A stretch of 64,000 nucleotides of DNA, taken from the NCBI GenBank assembly GCA_024195265.1, contig JAJLRJ010000004.1, positions 43,681,568 to 43,745,567 of the forward strand, read 5' to 3'. This stretch comes from Dendrophyllia cribrosa. Its lineage: Eukaryota > Cnidaria > Anthozoa > Scleractinia > Dendrophylliidae. The notes below the pieces were generated by a model. That model was not told where the DNA came from. It made no database searches and worked only from the letters and a program-made list of their open reading frames with translations. A program made the translations under genes and the position numbers. Below are positions 14,957-24,625 of the stretch, one piece after another; the stretch's first letter is position 1, and each line of letters begins with the position of its first letter.

Positions 14957-17900
14957 GTCAGTGATCTCCTGTGTGGTATCCCATTATATGAAATGGCCAA
15001 GTCCAAAATTTAAAAAAAGTTCAGAATTCCGATAGTTTTGTAAAAATAACAGCATCACAAGAAAGGACTGCCCTGTAGCTTTTTGTTTGTGGTCACACTT
15101 GAGGATTTTGTCCACAGTCTCAATATTTAGAACTACATCACATTTAATACAAAACGTTATAATCTGGTAATGAAGCTAACTTAGGGAAAATGGTGCTGTA
15201 TTAAACTCACACATAAAGAGTGCTGCTGAAGTATTTTTTTTCAGTCAGCAGCACACGCATATTGAAATGATAATAATTTTCTTAGTTTTGCAAGCAAGAA
15301 ACAAACCACATCGGTTAGACATTCTTTACCACGTTAACGCAAACGCGACTATAAATTCTACGTTTTTTTATATAAAGATTTTTTTTATGTAAAGGTTGTT
15401 CACAGATGGAACAAGTGAATATTTATTTTTTATCAACAGGAAGTGTAGAGCCGCCCTGGGAGCGAGCTGTGGCACTGAACAAAGTTCCTTACTACATCAA
15501 GTATGTAAAGTTTCTTGATCTGACTTCCTTATGTTTTAGTCAGGTTGTCTTCAACATTGTTGTTTTGTTCTTGTTTCGCTTGTGCCTTCTATTTTAGCTT
15601 TTTAGGTTTTCTGTTTTTCAGTTTTTGGTCCGCTTTCCATGTGATCGCCAACAATAGTCTGACGATCATTCATAGCATCACACTTGTCCAGAAGAAATTC
15701 GGCACTTTAGTACTAGAGCGCAACCTAACAACTGGAAAAAGCAAATAAATAGGGCAGTTCGCTCAGTTTTTTATAATGTACATTACATTCATTCTTATGA
15801 ACTCTTCCCAATAAGCTGTGAAAAGCTAAAAAAATCGACACTTGAATTTAGTTATTATTTTAAGAACAAGAGGCTCCAAGTAGACTATACTCATGCGTAT
15901 GCGTAAGAATGTTTTATGGCTATATTTTAAACAAGATAAGATGTCCGACATGGAGAAGAGTTACTCCTTTCATTCAGTTATCGTTCCTGCAAACCACGTT
16001 ATTACTATTGAATGTTTTATAAATGAAAGTGGCACCACAACGAAGCCAGTGATTCTTCTGTGTGTTGTATATACCTAACGTGGTCATAGCAATGTAACGA
16101 TGGTTGTAGGAGACGGTGTCGTGACACTTTAGTAACGCTGTTTTGCTGATGTTATTGTTTAGAACCGGAAGTGAGAGTAGCTGGAAGTAAAGAAAATAAT
16201 GAAACTAAAATATGCATGCAAAAATTTGCATGCACTAATATATGACACAAAAAAAAGAAAAACGGAGCCCAAACCTTAACTCATGCCGCTCTGCGCATGA
16301 GTAACAAGGGTAGTTTTTATAAGGCGTTACTAAACAAACTACGGGCACAACAACGCTGTTGGAACAAAGGCTATTGTCAGTACAGTATTAAGTTAGTTAT
16401 TCACAATGAAGCTGCTGGTAGCCTAAAAGATTGTATCGTTTTGCAGTCATAAGACAGAAACAACGCAATGGGATCACCCGAAAATGACGGAACTTTACCA
16501 TCAAATCGGTGAGTTATATTCCAAGTGTATTACATTGTTCCCCATTTGAATACGTACGTAATTAGATTGATGTATGATTTTTTTTAATTTTTTTTTTTAG
16601 CCGAACTGAATGACATCAAGTACAGCGCTTACAGAACAGCGATGAAGCTGCGCTGTATCCAAAAGGCTTCCAGCCGTAAGTTTGTTTTGAAGAATATATT
16701 TTTTAATTATTTGACGGTGACGTCATTTTACCTTATAAGGAAAAGAGAACACGCAAAATATCCGAGGGTATTACACAGTAGATTGCCGTATTACACCTTA
16801 GTGTCCCGGTTTGAAGACACAGAAACTGTAATAAACAGATAATACGTGCGGACATTTTACTCATTGTTCGCATTTTTAACTCGTAAAATATCCGCATGTA
16901 TTATCTCTCAAACCACCGAATAAGGGGGTATTTACTCACTATTCTCCACCTGTCGTGCTTTTCGTACTCTTGGTTATTAGTTCAAATTCTAACAATTCAA
17001 TTTGCTATACATAAACAGCACCAAAGGAAAATTACTGCTCGATAGCGTTCATTAAAATTTTTCCATGCTTGGACACAAATATGTTAAATTCATAAACGTT
17101 TGCAATAAGTTATGCTCATGAAATAGCTATAAAACTTTTGTGGCAGTTCCATTACTTAGCGATAAAAATTACCAGTAGCTATTAAATACTTCATATTTGT
17201 TAATTCTAACAATGGGAGCAGGATCACAATTAAAAGATATAAAATGGCGTTCTTGGTGACAAAGCCTGATGCAAGCACGAGGGCGAAGGCATCAGTTTAC
17301 GTAAGCACTTGACTTAATAGTAGCAGGTTCGCAAATTACCTTGTTTTGTTGTTTTATGATCCACAGTTGATCTAGTAACATTAACCAACGTCGTTTCCTC
17401 CTTGGACCAGCACAATCTTAAAAACGCATCTAACGAGATTCTCATCGGAGTTCCGGAAATGGTAAAGGTTCTGTCGACGGTGTACGAGAACATTGAGATC
17501 CCTGCAGATAGTACAATGATCAGTAATGAATTCTGCGTGGACCTGACTCTTAACTGGCTGCTTAATGTCTACGATAGTGGACGAGTAGGAAAAATCCGCG
17601 TGCTATCATTCAAAATTGGTCTCGTTACAATGTCGAGAGCACATTTGGAAGACAAATACAAATGTGAGTATCAAGTTTTGCTTTCTTTACCATTTTCTTT
17701 CTCGGACGATCACTAAATCCTTTGCCTTAAACTCTTAGGGCCGGTTATTTAGGCGAATTTTAGACGATGTTTAACAAAACCGCGGTCTATCCCAATTTCA
17801 ATCTGGCGAACCCTAATATTTAAACGCTATTTACTGTATACAATGTCAAGTGGGCATATAGCACAGACTAGAAAAAACATTTTTCTTCTTAGAATAACCA

Positions 17901-20900
17901 ATCTATAAACAGATATGGAGGTCCATTAATTTTCTTAAACCGCGGTCTAAGTTAGACTTCGTTTAAATAATCGGTCCTAAGATCACAAAATCCTTTGCCT
18001 TAAACTCCACGATCACTAAATCCTTTGCCTTAAATTAAGGTTCTTTGCCTTAAACTCTACGCTGACTAAATCCTCTGCGATCGCTAAATCCTTTGCCTTA
18101 ATCTCTACGATCACTAAATCCCTCTACGATCGCTCAGTCCTTTCCCTTTAACTCTACGATCGTTAAGTCCTTTGCCTTAAACTTCTACGATCGCTAAATC
18201 CTTTGCCTTAAACTTCTACGATTGCTAAATCATTTGCCTTCTACGATCGTTCAAACCAGGTTTAAATAAGGCACACTTTCTATTTCTAGAGGTCCACAGT
18301 CAATGAACGCGCACGAGTTTCTTATTCCCCCCTCTCAAATAACTTGTTCGCATTTCCTTCTGTAGATATTTTCCGGCTGGTAACAGACGAGAATGGGTTT
18401 ATGGACCACAAGCAACTTGGGCTACTGTTACACGACTCTCTACAGGTAAAGCCCGAGTCAAGGAGGAAGGGAGAAGTCGGGAGTTGATGGGAGTTTAGCC
18501 TGTATCTCACGTGGGCTGTCGACCGCAAACTCTCACAGATTATCCGTCAAAGCATCTAAACTCTCGTCAACTCTTGTAGGCTCTCGTTCTCTTTTGTTGT
18601 TTGTGGTGTTGACATTAAGCTCATGTAGCGTAGTATTTATATTATTAGTTGTTTTATTTATATTTTTATCTTATATTTTCCCCATTATTATATTAGCTTG
18701 TATAATTAGTTCTTTTATTGTTATATTTCTCTTTATTGTTGCATTTAGGGCCTCTATTGTTAACAATTTTTTTTTACATTATAAATACTGAATGAGATAC
18801 CCTATTGAAATAAAGGCATCTGTCTAAGTATGTGTATTTTGTTTTTAGATTCCTCGTCAACTGGGAGAGATCGCGGCGTTTGGTGGCAGTAATATTGAGC
18901 CGAGCGTTAGGAGCTGTTTCTCTAAGGTAAGAAACAATGACAATAAGTACACGAAATGTAAAGATAGAATCAAACGCAGAAATAACGAAACTCCACGTTT
19001 CACTTACAAGGGTGATGTCCGTATCCATTCTGATAGATTAAACGAACCAGATTACTGATCTGAGCCATCGCAGCTCCCGGTTTCGCAACAATGTTACGTT
19101 GCAAGTTGAGATTGTTTATTGCACGTATTACCACTTACGCGCGCAACAAATTTTCATGTTGCAAAAAAAAGAAGTCACTTTTTTTGGTTGCAATACGCAC
19201 AACAAACAATCTCAACTTGCAACTCAACATTGTTTTACGACAAATTGCACGCAAATGCTGCCTGCATGTACATTGGTGCTTCTAACTGGATCGGATTCTA
19301 ATCTCCACCCCTCCCAGTATTTTCTTAGCTTGCGTTTATTGTTAGGTATGAATTTAGAGAGACAGTGGTGATGAAAACAAGACCACGGCTCTCACTCCTT
19401 TACCGATTAGCTGTAACATTATCACCACTACTTTTTTTACTTTCAGTATTATTGTTCAAATAATTTTACTTTTTGTGCTCTTCATTATTATCAAACAGGC
19501 TGGCTCCAAGCAAACAATTGACTGTGCTCAGTTCATGGCGTGGCTTTCAGCGGAACCTCAGTCGATTGTTTGGCTTCCTACACTTCACAGACTGGCTGCT
19601 TCAGAGGCTGGTAAGTCGTAAAACAAACAGTACCGCACACTTGCTTAATACTACTGGTTCACACAGACACACAAAAAAAACCCTACTAAATACCTTTCAT
19701 TTGAATGGTCACACGGATCTTAAAAGTTAGAACCATTTTGTACAACAACAACAAAAAAAAAAACAGCACGACAGGAAAGTACTGCTCAATAGCTTTCATT
19801 TGAATGGTCACACTTTAGGATTTCATCCACAGACTCAAAAGTTGGAACCACCTTGTACAGCATAATAAACAGAACCACATGAAAGTACTGCTCAATAGCT
19901 TTCATTTGAATGGTCATACTTTAGGATTTCATCCACAGACTCAAAAGTTGGAACCACCTTGTACAGCATAATAAACAGCACCACAGGAAAGTACTGCTCA
20001 ATAGCTTTCATTTGAATGGTCACACTTTAGGATTTCATCCACAGACTCAAAAGTTGGAACCACCTTGTACAGCATAATAAACAGTACCACAGGAAAGTAC
20101 TGCTCAGTAGCTTCCAATTGAATGGTCATACTTAAGGATTTCATCCACAGACTCAAAAGTTGGAACCACCTTGTACAGCATAATAAACAGCACCACAGGA
20201 AAGTACTGCTCAGTAGCTTTCATTTGAATGGTCACACTGTAGAATTTCTTCTACAGACGTACAAGTTAGAACCACCTTGTACAGCATAAAAAACAGTACC
20301 ACAAGAAATTACAGGTCAATAGCTTTTATTTGAACGGTCGCACTTAAACAAGGACACTGACTATAAAAGGGATAACACCGCCCCCTCTTTGTCACACCAT
20401 CACTGCTTCAACGGCTAATCAAAGATGGCTGACTGCGAGCAACACGGAGGAAGACCGTTGCCCCAAGAAATAGGTCTAATTCTACCTTTACTAGTTCAAT
20501 CTTGTATAGGATTTATCTTTCACGAAAATAAAACTAAAAACATTATTTGAATTTATGCGCCTTTTAGCATGAATATAATATTTTAGCTTTCCAAATTTGA
20601 ATTTTGCGCGGTATAAACGGTTCTCCATTGGCGAGCGGATGCACGTGATGTTGACAGTTCGGTGTCAAGTGTGAAATGACTGGCGGCTTGGCCTGGCCAA
20701 GGTTCCTTTTATAGTCAGTGTCCTTGTTTAAGGATCTCATCCACAGACTTGAAAATGAGATTGACATCACAAGGTTAGGGGCAGTACGCAGCTCTTACAA
20801 GGTCTTCTCTGATTTGCTGAGTGAGAAAACAATAGAACAAACAACAATAATGGACCCTAGCCCTGAAAACAATAGAGCTGCGTGATACCCAGGTCCAATG

Positions 20901-23900
20901 AAATTAGAGGTTGTTAAGAGATGCGTGGTATCTGCAATCTGCATAATGAACACTTTTGAAAATAACGTTACTGCTCGTTTGCACAGTACCGGTACCTTTT
21001 TTGTCCAAGTTCTTTTACAAGTTCCATTATTTTTTGTTCCTTGTAGTGAAACACAAAGCCAAATGCAGCATCTGTAAAGAGTATCCTATTGTCGGATTCA
21101 GGTTTGTAGTACTATTTTTTGTGTGTGTGTGTGTGTTGCAAAAGTATTACCTTCGGAGCTGGGAATCGTAAAAAGTTCAACATTTCGAACAACAAATAGT
21201 GGTTCGGAAAGTGTCCAATAGAACGGGTGTTGGTTGCACAAGTAAATTTCTGTTCTTATAAAGAAAGAAACAAATGAACTAAGCACATCTTTGCCATTTA
21301 TTGCAGGTTCCGGTGTCTTAAATGCTTTAACTACGATTTATGTCAGGTTAGAAGATAAAACATTTGTGTTTTTTGGTGTTTGTTTGGTTGTTTGTTTGTG
21401 GGTTGTCGCTTACGAGAGGCTGTCCTCGAAAACTCACAACAATACGGACAGTTATGATCTTGTTTTTGACGCTTTTCTGTGTCTTTCTCTAGAGCTGCTT
21501 CTGGTCGGGCCGAGTCTCCCACGAGCATCGCCTCACTCATCCAATGCATCAATACTGTCTGTCGGTAAGTTCCTCTCTGTCTGTCTGTCACTCATCCAAT
21601 GAATCATCAATACTGTCTATCGGCAAGTGTCTGTCTGTCTGTCACTCATCCAATGTACTAATACTGTATATCGGCAAGTGTCTGTCTGTCACTCATCCAA
21701 TGAATCATCAATACTGTCTATCGGCAAGTGTCTGTCTGTCTGTCACTCATCCAATGTACCAATACTGTATATCGGCAAGTGTCTGCCTGTCTGTCACTTA
21801 TCCAATGCATCAATACTGTATATAAGCAAGTGTCTGCCTGTCTGTCACTTATCCAATTCATCAATACTGTATATCGGCAAGTGTCTGCCTGTCTGTCGCT
21901 TATCCAATGCATCAATACTGTCTATCGGTAAATGTCTGTCTGTCTGTCTGTCACTCATCCAACATTTTCACTTTATTCTGTAAGCTCCTCCTTACCCACC
22001 TTGTTGACTTTCGATAATTCAAATAATTATACTTGTGATATCCTGTTTGTACACTTTACTTGCACTAAACGAATTGAACGAGAAAAGGAATCAGTACTAA
22101 TTTTTTAAATTTTCTCAAGACAACTTCTGGGGAGGATGTCCTTGATTTCTTCGCCATGGTTAGAAACAAGTTCAAGAAAAGACGATATAAGAATAAACCG
22201 CCGAGGAAACTTGGTTATTTGCCGATTCAGACTGTAATGGAGGGAGTAAATCTAGAGACGTAAGTAATACACTAGTTACCCCGTCTGTTTTTTGTTTAAG
22301 CTGTTTTCTGTTTATGTATTTGGTGTGTTTGATGCATGTTTGACATCTTTTTTGGCGTGTTTGTTTGAATATTTTACATGTTTTTTTTTTATTGTAGACC
22401 GTCCATGCCGTCTCCTCAGCAGAATGTGAATCATGAAGTTCATAACAGACTGGGCATGTTCGCTCACAGGTGAGTGATCACTTATCTCCAGAGGAGTTAC
22501 TCGGTTTTGGTCTTTTTGCACAATCAAATTCTCAATACTGACTTTCATATAATTGTGAGACGACCAGTGAGGAGAATTCATATTTCAAACCAAGACTCAG
22601 AGTTAAAGGAAGAGGAAGCCCTCCGAAAAGTTTGATGTAGTTTAACAATTAACCCTCTAATTCCTAAAGTCAAACGCCAACTCGTACGATATGTTTCTGT
22701 GGACGAAACACCGGTGAGACTCTTCAAGTAAAACAAATTAAACAGCACTTCCCTGTGCCTCAAGAGTCCGTGGGTTAAACATCTAAAGTTCGGCCATTTA
22801 TTTTCTTAGCTTATTTCCATGTTATATCGCCAAATGCCACTAAATATACAACTTAATTGGATTAAAAGATTCTATAGAGCAAAACAGAAGCAGTAGTTTG
22901 GAGATAAAGTGCAGGATTGCAAGGATTGAAGTGGATTACAGTTCATAAAATTTGATTTATTGACAGACGGTCAAGAAAAAAAAACACCATTCTTGTGAAG
23001 TTTTCCCTCTTTTAGCAGTTATTTTGTCTCTGGTAAACATTTCTTTGCTTTCATCTCTTTTGGCGAATTTTTCTTTCTGTTTTAAGGTAATAAAGCAAGT
23101 TTAAATCAAGCTCCTGGCCATAGTCACGAAAACACGATTATCAGCCGGGACAGTGCCCCTTTAACAAAGTAAATTTTTTGTTCTTTTTTTTTTTCTAGAT
23201 TGGCGGAGGCAGAATCAGAAGGTGGAAAATACAACCCACACGACTTGTAAGTCAGTCACTGTGTACTACGGTACAACTTTGTGCGCATCTGCAGGATTTG
23301 TTTATACGTTTTTTTAATGCTTTGTTAACTTGTTTTTCGGATCTTCAGTTTTGTCAGTTTTTTTTAATATATACATCGTTTTGCTGAGTTGTCTGCAGCG
23401 ATCTAATTATTGTCTATACAAAGAAGCACGAGTAGAAATAAAACTTATGTGCGGCTGTTATACCAAATAACAGTTGTTTTTTTTTTTTCGCGTGTAGGGT
23501 ATTGTATCTTGTCTTACTGCCGAGTTATTTGTTACTTTATTTATCTATTTATTTATTATTTATTTATTTTATTTTCAGGGATGAAGAGCATCAGCTTATT
23601 GCACAATACTGCCAAAGGTACAAACACCTCTCTTGATTGATTGTTGTTGTTATTGTTGAGAGGCTTGTTTAATTGTACCAGTTTAAGGTAACGGAAGGCG
23701 GTGCACAGTGAACATACTTTGAACTTCGGCCAAAATTGTTGCAAAACAAGTTGATACTGAACTGCCTTCTACTTTCACCACCTGTTGCAGCAACAAATGA
23801 TTTTGATGAAATAGATGGTAACACCGCCTTAATACCTAAACCATGCAAGAACGAGAGTCGACAAGATTTGATGAAGGTTCAAAGATAAGAATAATGAAAG

Positions 23901-24588
23901 CGTAAGAGCGACGACGATTTTTAGCGCAATAATGTTGCGCTTAAAGTCGATGCCGTGTAACATGAGTGCGCTGTCGATTTTCGCAATTTTTGCGTTGCGA
24001 GTTTTTGAATCAGCTTCAAAAACTTGCAACATATTGCCGCAACGAAATATTGCGTTAAAATTCATCCACGCGCTGTTACACGGTGTCAACTTTTAAAGGT
24101 GATTTTACACGGGACGATTCGCGCAACGACGATTTTTAGCGCAACATCAAAAGTTGATGCCGTGTAACATGGGTGCACCCATGTCACACGGCATCAACTT
24201 TTAGCGCAACATTGTTGCGAATAGTCCACATCACCTTAACTCAACAATGTTGCGTTAAAAATCATCTCGTGTAACATCACCCTTTTAAGAGCGTGAAAGG
24301 GTGAGAGCGTGAGAGTGCGGGAGCGTGAGAGAGTGAGAGTATGGCTGTCTTACATTCAAGTATCGCTGTCAGTTGTTTAATCCTCCTTTTTTTTGCAGCT
24401 TAAAAAGCGATACGACAGAAGCGGTAAGTTACTTAATCACTTATTCACTGAGTGTGAAAGTAAAAATTTGCATGTCAAGTCTGTTTTGCAACTTACTCTT
24501 AGGAAAAGTATCAATAGCTTTTATTTGAATTTTCACGTTGCGATTTCATTTTAAATGTATGAGTGAGAAGATTTCGGTTTTTGTTTAT

Positions 24589-24625
<37 letters not shown>

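Noticed and set aside
21544..21983. Repetitive frames ([13 protein letters not shown] and similar) as a secreted repeat protein
   Set aside because: They are translations of the exon-derived minisatellite in the dystrophin intron.
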